Shown in pieces: positions 15,939 through 24,930 of a stretch of DNA of 64,000 nt (the stretch's first letter is position 1; each line of letters begins with the position of its first letter). The position numbers were made by a program, and so were the translations under genes. The notes beneath the pieces are model-generated. The model did no database searches. It worked only from the letters and a program-made list of their open reading frames with translations, and was not told the DNA's origin. This DNA comes from an uncultured Lachnospiraceae bacterium. GTDB lineage: Bacteria > Bacillota > Clostridia > Lachnospirales > Lachnospiraceae. The DNA lies in contig CADBNF010000072.1 in assembly GCA_902796005.1 (NCBI GenBank), forward strand, positions 1 through 64,000. The letters run 5' to 3'.

Positions 15939-17867
15939 ATGACCATGCTTAAGTATCCCCACCTGTTTTCTCCGATAAAAGTCGGAAATGTAGTGTTCAG
16001 AAATCGTATTTTTGCTTCCCCCACCGGCTGGGTGGACATCCGCAAGGACTTTACCCTTGGGGATGACGCTGCGGAATACTATGCCCGCAAGGCCAAGGGC
16101 GGCGCGGCTTCCGTCTGCATCGGCGAATGCCAGGTGGACCATCCGAGAGGATCCAGGGGCGGTGCCTGTGTGGATCTTTCCAATCTGTTCGGCCTTTTCT
16201 ATCTGGGAAAAATCGCCGATAAAATCAAACGTCACGGCGCCGTGGCCTCCGCGGAGCTTTCCCACTGCGGCCGTTACGGCGGTGCGGGCCTCGGCCCTTC
16301 CGAGGGCGAGGTGGACGGCAGACCCATCAAGGCCTACACCACGAAGGATATTGAGGAAATCATCGAAGCCTACGGCCGGGCGGCCTTCAACGCCAAATTC
16401 CAGGGCTTCAACATGGTAACGGTGCACGGCGGACACGGCTGGCTGCCGGAGCAGTTCTTCAGTGAATACACCAACACCCGTACCGACGAGTGGGGCGGAA
16501 CCCGGGAGAAGAGGGCCCGCTTTGCCATCGCCATCTGCGACAAGATTCACGAGATGTGCGGAAAGGATTTCCCGATTGAGTTCAGGATCAGCGCCACCGA
16601 GCTTTCCCAGGGCTATGATGCGGCGGAGGGCATCGAGTACGCCAAGGCCCTGGACGGCCATGCGGACATTATCCACGTATCCACGGGTATCCACGGCACC
16701 CTGTCCAACGATGAGTGGCTGGCCTGCGCACCGGGTATGTTCCAGGAGGAGGGCGCCCTGGTGGAATACGCCGCGGCCATCAAGAAGGAAATGAAGCATT
16801 CCCTGGTGGGTACCGTAGGCGGTATCTCCACACCGGAATTCATGGAAGAGGTGATTGCCTCCGGCAAGGCTGACTTTGTCAACTGCGCCCGTGCCCTGAT
16901 GTGTGATCCGGACCTTCCCAACAAGGCCAGGGCCGGCCGGGACGAGGACATCCGTCCCTGCATCAAATGCCAAAGCTGCTGGTCCAACATCATGACCGGC
17001 AAGCTGGTCTGCGCGCTGAACCCGGTTACGTCAAGGGAGCTGGAGTTTGATCTGACACCCATGGAAGCACCGGTGAAGAAGAACATCGCGGTTATCGGCG
17101 GCGGTATCGCCGGCATGCAGGCTGCGGTTACCGCGGCCCAGTGCGGACATTCGGTTACCCTTTACGAGAAGAACGGTTTCCTTGGCGGCGGCATGCACTG
17201 TGAGGAGAAGGTTCCCTTCAAGAAATATTTCCGGAAATACCTGGCCTGGCAGACCCGCAACCTCGAGAAGGAAGGGGTTAAGGTGAAGCTGAATACGGAA
17301 GCGACGCCGGAAATCTTTGCAGCCACGAAGCCGGATGTAATCCTAGCCTGTGTGGGTACGAAGCCGTTTATCCCGAATATTCCCGGCATCGAGGGCAAAA
17401 ATGTGGTTACCGCCCAGTATGCCTTTGAAAATCCGGACAAGGTGGGCAAATCCGCAGCCATCATCGGCGGCGGCCTGGTAGGCACCGAGCTGTCCATCTT
17501 CCTGGATATGGAAGGAATTAAGAGTGAAGTGGTGGAGATGGGTCCGACCATCAATGCGCCGTCTCTGGGCACCCAGGCTTCCGTAGTAAGAAGAGAGCTC
17601 AGGGCCAGGGGCAAGGAGCAGGATGTGCATTATCTGGCTACCGCTACGAAGATCACCCCGGACGGCCTCTGCTACACCCAGGGCGGCGAAGAGAAGTTCA
17701 TCGAAGCAGATACGGTTATCGTAGCCGCCGGACAGACGCCTCTTTCCGAGGAAGCCTTTGCCTTCGCACCCTGCGCACCAGAATTCCAGATGATCGGTGA
17801 CTGTGCCGCCGGCGGCAATATCATCACCGCTGTACGGAACGCCTATACCGTGGCGAGGGATCTGTAA
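15939..17867 (+). CDS. FadH/BaiCD-type NADH:flavin ene-reductase (1)
   Basis: 642 residues in the order of 2,4-dienoyl-CoA reductase and BaiCD/BaiH. An FMN-binding old-yellow-enzyme barrel (1-~335) carries the conserved HGGHGWLPEQF active-site segment. The Cys cluster at 341, 344, 347 and 358 probably binds [4Fe-4S]. An FAD/NAD(P) module follows with GGGIAGMQAAVTAA near 386 and a second GGGLVGTELS near 510. Electrons would flow from NAD(P)H via FAD and the cluster to FMN to reduce an activated C=C bond. The Cys spacing is x2-x2-x10. The ATG at 15939 or at 15945 could be the start. Substrate unknown: dienoyl-CoA, steroid or plant enone are all possible. Confidence 0.9.
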   Translation: MTMLKYPHLFSPIKVGNVVFRNRIFASPTGWVDIRKDFTLGDDAAEYYARKAKGGAASVCIGECQVDHPRGSRGGACVDLSNLFGLFYLGKIADKIKRHGAVASAELSHCGRYGGAGLGPSEGEVDGRPIKAYTTKDIEEIIEAYGRAAFNAKFQGFNMVTVHGGHGWLPEQFFSEYTNTRTDEWGGTREKRARFAIAICDKIHEMCGKDFPIEFRISATELSQGYDAAEGIEYAKALDGHADIIHVSTGIHGTLSNDEWLACAPGMFQEEGALVEYAAAIKKEMKHSLVGTVGGISTPEFMEEVIASGKADFVNCARALMCDPDLPNKARAGRDEDIRPCIKCQSCWSNIMTGKLVCALNPVTSRELEFDLTPMEAPVKKNIAVIGGGIAGMQAAVTAAQCGHSVTLYEKNGFLGGGMHCEEKVPFKKYFRKYLAWQTRNLEKEGVKVKLNTEATPEIFAATKPDVILACVGTKPFIPNIPGIEGKNVVTAQYAFENPDKVGKSAAIIGGGLVGTELSIFLDMEGIKSEVVEMGPTINAPSLGTQASVVRRELRARGKEQDVHYLATATKITPDGLCYTQGGEEKFIEADTVIVAAGQTPLSEEAFAFAPCAPEFQMIGDCAAGGNIITAVRNAYTVARDL

Positions 17868-17940
17868 GATAGAATAGTAATAAACCATATGGTTTTCGGC
17901 GAAATCAACAGGTTGAACCGGCCGAAAACTGTAAATAACT

Positions 17941-17990
17941 GACCCGGCAGAAGAGTCACATCGGCGGTTCTTCTGCCGGGTCTGCTTTTT
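17941..17990 (+). terminator. Terminator of ene-reductase 1
   Basis: The perfect 14-bp stem GACCCGGCAGAAGA with its complement (17941-17954 and 17969-17982), a 14-nt loop and a T-run. Confidence 0.9.
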
Positions 17991-18017
17991 ACCACTTTCC
18001 GGGCCAGGCCCCCAAAG

Positions 18018-19268
18018 TCAGTCGACTACATCCAGTGTTTCCACATGGGGGCAGGCGGGCCAGCCGGGATTGCCGGTTTTCATGAAGGAGGTCCAGGCCT
18101 TCACCATGCGGCGGCTTAAGTCGAAATCCCCTTCGGTCATCGGACGCCAGCAGCGGCCGAGGGTGCCGAAGACGTACCACAGCTCGGCGGAGTGGAAAGA
18201 ACCCGCGTCATCGCCCGGAAGCGCCCGGCCGAAAAAGTACTGGTAGACCGGGTGGGTACCCATTTCAGCCTGCTTGCCGCACCAGGCAGCAGTGAGACCT
18301 TTGCAGTCTGCACCGAAGAGGTCATCGGCGGTACAGCCGGCCATATAGGGGATGTCGTGGAATTTACCCTTTTCCAGAAGCTCCTCGCCCGTTCCGGCCT
18401 GCACACAGCCGTCAATCACCGGCGGCAGCATGATTCGCTGCTCCATCTGGGCTTTAACAAAAGCCTCCGTCGGCGTATTCAGCAGCTCCTCCAGGGAAGA
18501 AATACCCATTTTCCGGATGAATTCCGCACCCTTTGCCTCTGCCTCCGCCAGGGTTCCGCCGCCCGGCATGGGAGAAGGATAAGCCGGGGCACTCTGCAGG
18601 ATGGCTTTGCTTATCATTCCCCGGGTCAGGTCCGTGCTGGTCAGTACCTGGGCCGACATGCAGCCCGCCGACTGGCCGAAGACGGTGATGTTGTCCGGGT
18701 CGCCGCCGAAGGCCTCGATATTTTCCCGCACCCACTTCAAAGCGGCGATCTGGTCGAGGATACCGTAGTTTCCGCTTAAGCCCCCATTCCTTTCGGAAAG
18801 CCAGGGATGGGCCAGGAAGCCTAAGACGCCTACCCGGTAATTGATGGTCACCAGGATAACGCCCTCCCGGCAGAAGGCTGCGCCGTCAAACTCCAGCTCG
18901 TGGCCGAAGCCGTGGTCAAAGGCGCCGCCGTGCACCCAGAAGGCCACGGGAAGCTTTTTGCCGGCACTGTCTGCGGGGGTCCAGATGTTCAAAAACAGAC
19001 AGTCCTCGTCAAAGGGGGTGGCGTATTCCGGGACGGAGTAGAATTCCTTTCCGTACAGGGGCATGTCCGCCAGGTCCGCCTGCGGAGCCCTGTTGCCCCA
19101 GCGGGTGGCCTCGAAGACGCCCTCCCAGGCTTCCCTTTCCTGCGGGGGACAGAAGCGCAGGTTTCCTGTCGGTGCTGCGGCATAGGGAATACCCCGGTAA
19201 ACCAAACAGCCGTCCATGGCAATGCCGCCGATGCGGCCCTTTTTTGTATTGACAATATTGCTGATCAT
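18018..19268 (-). CDS. Type-B carboxylesterase
   Basis: 416 residues. The start YRGIPYAAAP, the oxyanion segment WVHGGAF, DCLFLNIW and the nucleophile elbow FGQSAGCMS near residue 196 identify the carboxylesterase/para-nitrobenzyl esterase family. It is shorter than the usual ~500 residues; the acid residue may be the Asp/Glu near residue 315, and the C-terminal part carrying the catalytic His looks compressed. No signal peptide is visible, so it acts inside the cell on small esters. It converges on ene-reductase 1 and is divergent from ene-reductase 2, which suggests a shared pathway. Confidence 0.9.
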   Translation of the reverse strand: MISNIVNTKKGRIGGIAMDGCLVYRGIPYAAAPTGNLRFCPPQEREAWEGVFEATRWGNRAPQADLADMPLYGKEFYSVPEYATPFDEDCLFLNIWTPADSAGKKLPVAFWVHGGAFDHGFGHELEFDGAAFCREGVILVTINYRVGVLGFLAHPWLSERNGGLSGNYGILDQIAALKWVRENIEAFGGDPDNITVFGQSAGCMSAQVLTSTDLTRGMISKAILQSAPAYPSPMPGGGTLAEAEAKGAEFIRKMGISSLEELLNTPTEAFVKAQMEQRIMLPPVIDGCVQAGTGEELLEKGKFHDIPYMAGCTADDLFGADCKGLTAAWCGKQAEMGTHPVYQYFFGRALPGDDAGSFHSAELWYVFGTLGRCWRPMTEGDFDLSRRMVKAWTSFMKTGNPGWPACPHVETLDVVD

Positions 19269-19353
19269 GATTCAACCCTGCCTTTCTTCATTTCAATAAT
19301 ATTTTACCTGCCCTATGCGGCAGCGTCAATCTCGGATAATCCCTTACAGAAGC

Positions 19354-19382
19354 TTTTCAACCGGGAAAAAAACAGGTACAAT
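19354..19382 (+). promoter_or_regulatory. Possible promoter of ene-reductase 2
   Basis: TACAAT (19377-19382) with TTTTCA 17 bp upstream. Confidence 0.4.
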
Positions 19383-19469
19383 AGAGTTAAATAATCGACG
19401 AAAAATCAGAGGGCAGAAACACATAAAAAAGGACACGGACAGCTGCTGTCCGGACAGGAGGAGCAAAGA

Positions 19470-21479
19470 ATGGAAAGAAAGTATCCCCACGTTTACGACC
19501 CGTTTGAAATCCGCGGTGTATGGTTTAAAAACCGCCTGCAGCAGGCGCCTCCGGGCTGCTTTTTCGCCGGTGATGACCGGGGCTTTGTAACGGATCTTTT
19601 CGTTAAATATTTCCGCCAGTATGCAAAGGGCGGTGTGGCCATCTGCGAAGTCGGCAACTGCAGTATCGATATTACGGAAAGCAGTGACGAGGACAGGCAG
19701 CTGCAGCTTTCCGATCCGGACTGCGTACAGAAGCTGAAGCTTTTTGCGGAGATGTGCGCCAGCTATGGCGTGCAGGGTGTTATGGAGCTTACCCATAACG
19801 GGAAGGATACCGCACCGGAGAAAATCGGACGCGCAGCCTGGTCCTGCTCCTCCTTCATTACGCCGGCGGAGAAGGTACGGGCGAAGATGCTGGGAAGAGA
19901 GCCGGTACCCACCGAGGCCATGACCGTGGAGCATATTCACGAGACCGTCAGGAAATACGCCCGGGCAGCGGGCTTCTGTAAGGCGGCAGGCATGAAGATG
20001 GTCAATATTCACGGTGCCCACGGCAACCTGATTGCCCAGTTTGCCAGCCCTTATTTCAATAAAAGAACCGACGAGTACGGCGGTTCCCTGGAAAACCGGG
20101 CCAGATTTGCCTGTGAGGTCATTGACGCGGTGCGGGCGGAGGTCGGTGAGGATTTCGTAATCGAGTACCGTATTTCCGCAGACGAAATCCACCCGGACCA
20201 GATGCATCTGCCGGAGACAATTGAATTCATCCGGCTGATTAAGGACAAAATTGATATTCTGCATATCTCGGCCGGCATTCATGACGTCTGGGGCGAACCC
20301 TATTATATGCGATACCTCATGAGCAACTATACCATGCCCCAGATGCTCAATGTGGAATTTGCCGCGGCCGTTAAGAAGGAATTTCCCGATTTGTTCGTGT
20401 CCGTTGTCGGCGCGATTAAAGACCCGGCGCAGGCAGAGGAAATCATTGCCTCCGGCAAGGCGGATATGGTGGCCATGAACCGCGGGCTGCATGCGGACTA
20501 TGACATGCCGAGGAAGTACGCGGAGGGCAGAGAGTGGGAGCATATGCCCTGCCTCCGCTGCCAGTGCTTCCGGATGGCCAGCCCCCATACCGCGAAGCTC
20601 TGCTCCGTGAATCCCATGTGGGGACGGTTTGACGATTATCCCGAGGGCAGGCTTCCCCTTGCCCCGGTAAAGAAAAAGACGGCGGTAATAGGCGGCGGCC
20701 CGGCAGGCGTGGAGGCGGTGAAAAGACTGTTGGAGCGCGGCCACGAGGTGACCCTCTACGAGAAAAATGACCGCATCGGCGGGCATATCAATGATGCCTG
20801 CGGCGCACCCTTCAAGCAGGATTTGCGGGATTATCTTAAATACATGCAGGATTTTGCGGCAAACTGCGGGGCCAGGGTGCTGCTGAATACCGAAGCCACG
20901 CCGGAAATGATTGCGGCAGAGCACTATGATGCGGTTATCGTCGCTGTCGGCGCGGACCCGGTGATGCCTCCGGTTCCCGGAAATGATAAAATGCCGGTGT
21001 ACTGGGCGCCGGATGCGGAAAACGGTAAGGTCCCCTGCGGCGAAAACGTGGTTATCGCAGGCGGAAGCTCGGTGGGTACCGAAGCCTCCATCAGCCTGGC
21101 GATGAAGGGGAAAAAGGTCACGGTTATCGAAATGGCCGAAAAGGTCAACCTGATGAAAAACGGATCCTTCGGCGACCTGGAGCGGCTCTCGGACAAGTAT
21201 GGTGTCAGGCGCATGCTGGGTTGGCGGCTTGCACAAATCCGCGAAGACGGCGTGATTGCAGAACGCACCGGTTCCGCCGGGACTACGGAGGCAGAGCGGC
21301 AGTTTATCCCCGCCGATACGGTTCTTATGGCTGTCGGCATGAAGCCGAAAACGAAGTACGCGTTTTCCTTTGCCCATGTCTGCCCCGAAACATCGGTCCA
21401 GGTTATCGGGGATGCCGGCGCTTCCGGTGATATCCGGGATGCGGTATACCATGCCTTCGAGGCGGCAAGATTTGTATAA
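19470..21479 (+). CDS. FadH/BaiCD-type NADH:flavin ene-reductase (2)
   Basis: 669 residues with the same domain order as the enzyme at 15939: an old-yellow-enzyme barrel with HGAHGNLIAQF, a cluster-binding region at 361-378, and an FAD/NAD(P) module with GGGPAGVEAV and GGSSVGTEAS. It is a diverged paralogue, not a recent copy. The Cys pattern (361, 364, 366, 378) has a C-x2-C-x1-C spacing, which differs from paralogue 1 and from FadH and may alter cluster binding. AGGAGG precedes the ATG. Probable role: NAD(P)H-dependent reduction of an enone or enoyl thioester in anaerobic catabolism; substrate unknown. Confidence 0.88.
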   Translation: MERKYPHVYDPFEIRGVWFKNRLQQAPPGCFFAGDDRGFVTDLFVKYFRQYAKGGVAICEVGNCSIDITESSDEDRQLQLSDPDCVQKLKLFAEMCASYGVQGVMELTHNGKDTAPEKIGRAAWSCSSFITPAEKVRAKMLGREPVPTEAMTVEHIHETVRKYARAAGFCKAAGMKMVNIHGAHGNLIAQFASPYFNKRTDEYGGSLENRARFACEVIDAVRAEVGEDFVIEYRISADEIHPDQMHLPETIEFIRLIKDKIDILHISAGIHDVWGEPYYMRYLMSNYTMPQMLNVEFAAAVKKEFPDLFVSVVGAIKDPAQAEEIIASGKADMVAMNRGLHADYDMPRKYAEGREWEHMPCLRCQCFRMASPHTAKLCSVNPMWGRFDDYPEGRLPLAPVKKKTAVIGGGPAGVEAVKRLLERGHEVTLYEKNDRIGGHINDACGAPFKQDLRDYLKYMQDFAANCGARVLLNTEATPEMIAAEHYDAVIVAVGADPVMPPVPGNDKMPVYWAPDAENGKVPCGENVVIAGGSSVGTEASISLAMKGKKVTVIEMAEKVNLMKNGSFGDLERLSDKYGVRRMLGWRLAQIREDGVIAERTGSAGTTEAERQFIPADTVLMAVGMKPKTKYAFSFAHVCPETSVQVIGDAGASGDIRDAVYHAFEAARFV

Positions 21480-21480
21480 A

Positions 21481-21510
21481 AATAACGCGGGGCAGCAGCC
21501 CCGCGTTATT
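21481..21510. terminator. Bidirectional terminator
   Basis: AATAACGCGGGGC with its complement (21481-21493 and 21498-21510) and a 4-nt loop. It lies between convergent genes and has A/T flanks on both sides. Confidence 0.85.
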
Positions 21511-21520
21511 TTGTTTGCGG

Positions 21521-22111
21521 TTATTTCTCCGGCAGGTTTCCCTTACGTATCTGGTCCTTCAGGATCCGGTCGGTAACCTCGAAAAGCCTTGCGCTTCCCA
21601 GGGCGGTTTTTTTCTGCCGGCCGTACACCTGCTCCGCGGTAACTTTGTGGGCTTTCCAGTCCCCGCCCTCATTGCTGTTGTTCAGCAGCAGGGGCTGCAG
21701 GTTGTCCAGGGAGTGGGCAAACCGGGATTCGGCGGTTTCATAGGCCTCAAATTCATCAAAAAGGGCGGTGAGCGCCTCCTTCTGGTCCGCCGGCAGCATG
21801 CCGAAGATATGTTCTTTCGCGGCGTCTTCCCGTTCCTTCTGGGTGGCCAGTCCCTCCGCGTCGTAGGCGTAGGTGTCCCCGGCCTCGATTTCCACGATGT
21901 CGTGAATCAGGCACATGAGCATCACCTTTGCCACGTCCACCGGTTCATTGGCATATTCCGCCAGCAGATAAGCCATGATGGCCATGTGCCAGGCATGCTC
22001 CGCATCATTTTCCTGCCGCCCGCCGTATGAGAGGTGGGTCTGGCGGAGAATGTTCTTCTCTTTGTCGATATACAGGCTGAAATCCAGCTGTTTTTGCAGT
22101 CTCTCGTCCAT
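21521..22111 (-). CDS. HD-domain phosphohydrolase (YfbR/HDDC2 type)
   Basis: 196 residues. The metal-binding residues are visible as RQENDAEHAWHM, LIHDIVEIEAGD and a later Asp in HSLDNLQP, as in 5'-deoxynucleotidase YfbR and HDDC2-type proteins. These hydrolyse nucleoside monophosphates or related phosphoesters using a divalent metal. Start at 22111, where AAAGGG lies upstream. Convergent with ene-reductase 2, and divergent from the sugar kinase. Confidence 0.85.
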   Translation of the reverse strand: MDERLQKQLDFSLYIDKEKNILRQTHLSYGGRQENDAEHAWHMAIMAYLLAEYANEPVDVAKVMLMCLIHDIVEIEAGDTYAYDAEGLATQKEREDAAKEHIFGMLPADQKEALTALFDEFEAYETAESRFAHSLDNLQPLLLNNSNEGGDWKAHKVTAEQVYGRQKKTALGSARLFEVTDRILKDQIRKGNLPEK

Positions 22112-22230
22112 GCTGTTTCCCTTTCTTCGGGGATTCCCCGCTTTCATTATACTGTCATCCTCTGCAGATTCCAATGAAAAACTGAAGGCGGCAGAAGAAT
22201 AAACCTTAAATAGGCAAAAGCCGGCGCCTG

Positions 22231-22239
22231 TGGTATACT
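22231..22239 (+). promoter_or_regulatory. Extended -10 promoter of the FGGY kinase
   Basis: TGGTATACT forms an extended -10 about 30 nt before the start codon. The -35 region is poor. Confidence 0.5.
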
Positions 22240-22269
22240 TTAAGGCAGAATATCTTCTTAAGGAAAAAC

Positions 22270-23598
22270 GTGAATATGAAGCATATCCTTGGAATTGACA
22301 TCGGAACGACAACCATTGCCGGCGCGGTGCTTGCGGGTGAAACCGGCCGGGTCCTTCATACCCTTACCCTGGCGAATCCAGGCAGCCTGCAGGATCCGGA
22401 AAGCTTTGCCCGCCTGCAGGATCCGGAAAGCGTCTGCCGGACTGCATATGAGGTGCTGGAAAACCTCTGCGCCTGGACGGAAAGGGAAACCGGGGCAAAA
22501 CCGGCGGCCATCGGCCTGTCGGGCCAGATGCACGGCATCCTCTATATCGACGGCGAGGGACAGGCGGCAAGCCCCCTTTACACCTGGCAGGACGCCAGGG
22601 GAGACGTAACGGAGGAGGGAACGTCCGCCGTAAGCCTGGCACGGGCAATCTCGAAGGCCCTGGCTGCGGCCGGATACGGCTGGATAACCCATCTTTACAA
22701 TCAGCGGCACGGCCTGGTGCCGGAGGCGGCAGCAAAGGTCTGCACGATTGCGGATTATTTCGGTCTGCGGCTTACGGGAAGGAAAACGCCCCTTCTGCAT
22801 TTCTCCCAGGCGGCTTCCTTAGGCTTCTGGGACATTTACGCCAACTGCTTTGACAAAGAAGCCATGGAAAGGACGGGCATTGACGGCCGACTGATCCCGG
22901 CAATCTGCCCGGAGCCGGAAAGGCTGGGAGACTGGAAGGGCATCCCCGTGTGCACGGCATTCGGCGATAACCAGGCGGCCTTCCTGGGCACTGTGGGCCT
23001 GGAAAAGGGCGTCCTGCTCCTGAATATGGGCACCGGCGGACAGGCCGGCATGCTTTCGGATACGGTCTGCACGGCGGAAAGCGTGGAAACCAGGCCCTTC
23101 CTGGCAGGAAAATACCTGCTGGTAGGCGCTTCCCTGTGCGGCGGCAGGGCCTATGCGGTGCTGGAGCGCTTCTTTAGGGAGTATGTTTTCGCCTTTACCG
23201 GAAAGGAGGAAAGCCAGTATGCCCTGATGGAGAGACTGGCAGGGGAGGCCCTACAGAGCGGCGGCGAACCCCTTCGGACAGAAACCCTGTTTGCGGGCAC
23301 CCGGAATGAACCGGACCGGAGAGGCAGCATAACCGGGCTTTCCGAGGACAATTTCCACCCCGGACAGCTGATATATTCCGTGATGGAGGGCATGGTCCGG
23401 GAAATCCATGAAATGTACCGGGCTATGGGAACCGGCGCGGACCGGGTGGTCTGCTCCGGCAACGGCTTCCGGAAAAACAGAATTCTGATGGAAATTGCGG
23501 AGAAAATCACCGGCCTTCCCGTAAGCCTGGCGGACTGTGAGGAAGAGGCGGCCTGCGGCGCGGCAAAGGCTGCGGCGGAAATGTTGAAAAGGCAGTAA
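22270..23598 (+). CDS. FGGY-family carbohydrate kinase
   Basis: 442 residues. The N-terminal ATPase motif is GIDIGTTTIAGAV, followed by IGLSGQMHGIL and YTWQDARG; the C-terminal half has GDNQAAFLG, NMGTGGQ and GNGFRKNRIL. The length and the GQMHG segment resemble sedoheptulokinase and xylulokinase. It transfers phosphate from ATP to a sugar or polyol; which one cannot be told. The start may be GTG 22270, 5 nt after AAGGA, or ATG 22276. A 27-bp tandem duplication lies near the 5' end (separate entry). No transporter or isomerase gene is adjacent. Confidence 0.85.
   Translation: MNMKHILGIDIGTTTIAGAVLAGETGRVLHTLTLANPGSLQDPESFARLQDPESVCRTAYEVLENLCAWTERETGAKPAAIGLSGQMHGILYIDGEGQAASPLYTWQDARGDVTEEGTSAVSLARAISKALAAAGYGWITHLYNQRHGLVPEAAAKVCTIADYFGLRLTGRKTPLLHFSQAASLGFWDIYANCFDKEAMERTGIDGRLIPAICPEPERLGDWKGIPVCTAFGDNQAAFLGTVGLEKGVLLLNMGTGGQAGMLSDTVCTAESVETRPFLAGKYLLVGASLCGGRAYAVLERFFREYVFAFTGKEESQYALMERLAGEALQSGGEPLRTETLFAGTRNEPDRRGSITGLSEDNFHPGQLIYSVMEGMVREIHEMYRAMGTGADRVVCSGNGFRKNRILMEIAEKITGLPVSLADCEEEAACGAAKAAAEMLKRQ
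22385..22431 (+). repeat. 27-bp-period tandem duplication inside the kinase gene
   Basis: GCCTGCAGGATCCGGAAAGC occurs at 22385-22404 and again at 22412-22431. It encodes LQDPESFAR then LQDPESVCR, an in-frame nine-residue duplication in the first lobe of the kinase. Confidence 0.9.
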
Positions 23599-23631
23599 AA
23601 AAGGGGCATCCGGATAACTTCCGGATGCCCC
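23597..23631 (-). terminator. Terminator of the duplicated-cupin gene
   Basis: GGGGCATCCGGA with its complement (23603-23614 and 23620-23631) and a 5-nt loop. The A-run at 23597-23602 gives the U-run on the minus strand; the hairpin may also slow plus-strand transcription. Confidence 0.85.
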
Positions 23632-23644
23632 TTCGGGGACTGGC

Positions 23645-23669
23645 GTGTCGACAGGGGGATGGTTCTTTT
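23645..23669 (+). repeat. REP-like palindrome, single degenerate arm
   Basis: GACAGGGGGATGGTTCTTTT differs from the REP arm by one base. Only one arm is present, between the convergent kinase and cupin genes. Confidence 0.65.
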
Positions 23670-23676
23670 ACTTTGT

Positions 23677-24780
23677 TTAATCCGCCTTCGGGGTATCCAT
23701 TCCTTCATACCTGTAATACCAGCCGTCATGGCCTTTCCTGCGGAAGATCTTGCCGATGCTTCCGAAGGGGTAGAAGGGCATGTAGTTGATCGGCGCGCCG
23801 ACCCGCTTGAATACAATCGGGGTGTGCCAGGCGCCGGCGGGGATCCGGACAACCGTCGGTTCGGTGATGGTGTAGGTCTCCATGTGGTCCGGGTCATCTC
23901 CGATGGAGAATTCGATTTCCGCATCGAAGTCAAAGAAATTCGTGATATCCGCGCCGGTAAAGAAGATGTATTCCTCCACGGCATGGTGCATATGGGGTTC
24001 CTCACCTACGGTGCAGGCTTCCTTTACCAGGTTGGCTACGGTCACCAGACGGGAGCCGGGCATATCCTTTTCGCCGAGGAAGCCGATGCGGGGGCTGACA
24101 AAGCGGGGATCGTCGTGCTCCTTCGGACGGAAGGTGTGGACGTATTTGTCATATTTGCCGGTGCGCGGCTTCTTCGCCATCTCATAGAAGGGGGCCATCA
24201 TTTCTTCGTGAGATTTTTTATTCTCTTCCGTGTCGGTCATCCTCTTGGAGAAGCACTCGCCGCAGTAAATGCATTCCTTCGCGCGGTCCTTTACACAGCG
24301 GCGGATGCCCGCGCCGTCGTAACGGAATTCCTTCTCCTTTCCGTCCTCACCGAAGACCGGAGAAATCTTGGACCAGTCGCCGTCGCAGTACATGGCGGAA
24401 AACAGCACAGGCTTGCCGATGCGGCGGAAGTTGATGGGGCAGTGGTACATCTTGGGCGGCACGCGGATGATGGTGGGCTCGGTAATGGTGTACATCTCCA
24501 TGTTCAGGGGATCTTCACCCAGCCAGATGTCGATTTCCGCGTCGAATCCGTCGAAGAAGTGGTTGAAATCCGCTGTTGCCAGAACGATATACTCGTCCAC
24601 GGCATGGTGGGTATGCGGATATTCCATGATCAGTTCCTTCGTGATGGAGGTGAAGTCCAGATAGACCTTTGCCTTTTCCATCATCGTGGTTCCCCGGAAA
24701 AATCCACGGGGGGTTGCAAACCCGTACCAGCTGTGGAATTCCTTGGGGATCGTGAATACACAGTCATCATATTTTCCCAT
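23677..24780 (-). CDS. Duplicated cupin with a Cys4 linker
   Basis: 367 residues made of two similar halves. Each has a metal-binding cupin motif: HTHHAVDEY (56-64) with His113, and HMHHAVEEY (263-271) with His319. Both halves also share LGEDPLNMEMYTITEPT or the equivalent segment. The linker holds Cys162, Cys170, Cys173 and Cys176 (C-x7-C-x2-C-x2-C), which could bind zinc or an iron-sulfur cluster. Bicupins include dioxygenases, isomerases and storage proteins, and I do not recognise this one. AGGAGG precedes the ATG. It is a single-gene unit, convergent with the sugar kinase, so a carbohydrate role is only a guess. Confidence 0.7.
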   Translation of the reverse strand: MGKYDDCVFTIPKEFHSWYGFATPRGFFRGTTMMEKAKVYLDFTSITKELIMEYPHTHHAVDEYIVLATADFNHFFDGFDAEIDIWLGEDPLNMEMYTITEPTIIRVPPKMYHCPINFRRIGKPVLFSAMYCDGDWSKISPVFGEDGKEKEFRYDGAGIRRCVKDRAKECIYCGECFSKRMTDTEENKKSHEEMMAPFYEMAKKPRTGKYDKYVHTFRPKEHDDPRFVSPRIGFLGEKDMPGSRLVTVANLVKEACTVGEEPHMHHAVEEYIFFTGADITNFFDFDAEIEFSIGDDPDHMETYTITEPTVVRIPAGAWHTPIVFKRVGAPINYMPFYPFGSIGKIFRRKGHDGWYYRYEGMDTPKAD

Positions 24781-24871
24781 TGTATTCTCCTCCTTTCTCC
24801 TTAAGAAAAGAATAGCATTATTTCAAAAGGATGACAAGAAATTTACGGGTAAAGTGGGGCCGGAAGTGTAG

Positions 24872-24899
24872 TTTTCGGGACTGTATTTTCCGGTATACT
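24872..24899 (+). promoter_or_regulatory. Possible promoter of the PD-(D/E)XK gene
   Basis: TATACT (24894-24899) with TTTTCG 16 bp upstream. Confidence 0.4.
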
Positions 24900-24930
24900 G
24901 AACAGGAGTGCAGGCAGAGGGGAGAGAAAA

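Noticed and set aside
14700..16973. 757-codon open frame on the minus strand
   Set aside because: It is antisense to the MoaF-like gene and ene-reductase 1, lacks recognisable domains and arises from GC-rich codon bias.
14241..17867. MoaF-like gene and ene-reductase as the normal targets of the cobalamin riboswitch
   Set aside because: A terminator and then a separate promoter (14894-14922) lie between, so control is not evident; kept as an alternative under the riboswitch finding.
19344..21452. 702-codon open frame on the minus strand
   Set aside because: It mirrors ene-reductase 2, which has clear family motifs and a ribosome binding site; the antisense frame has neither.
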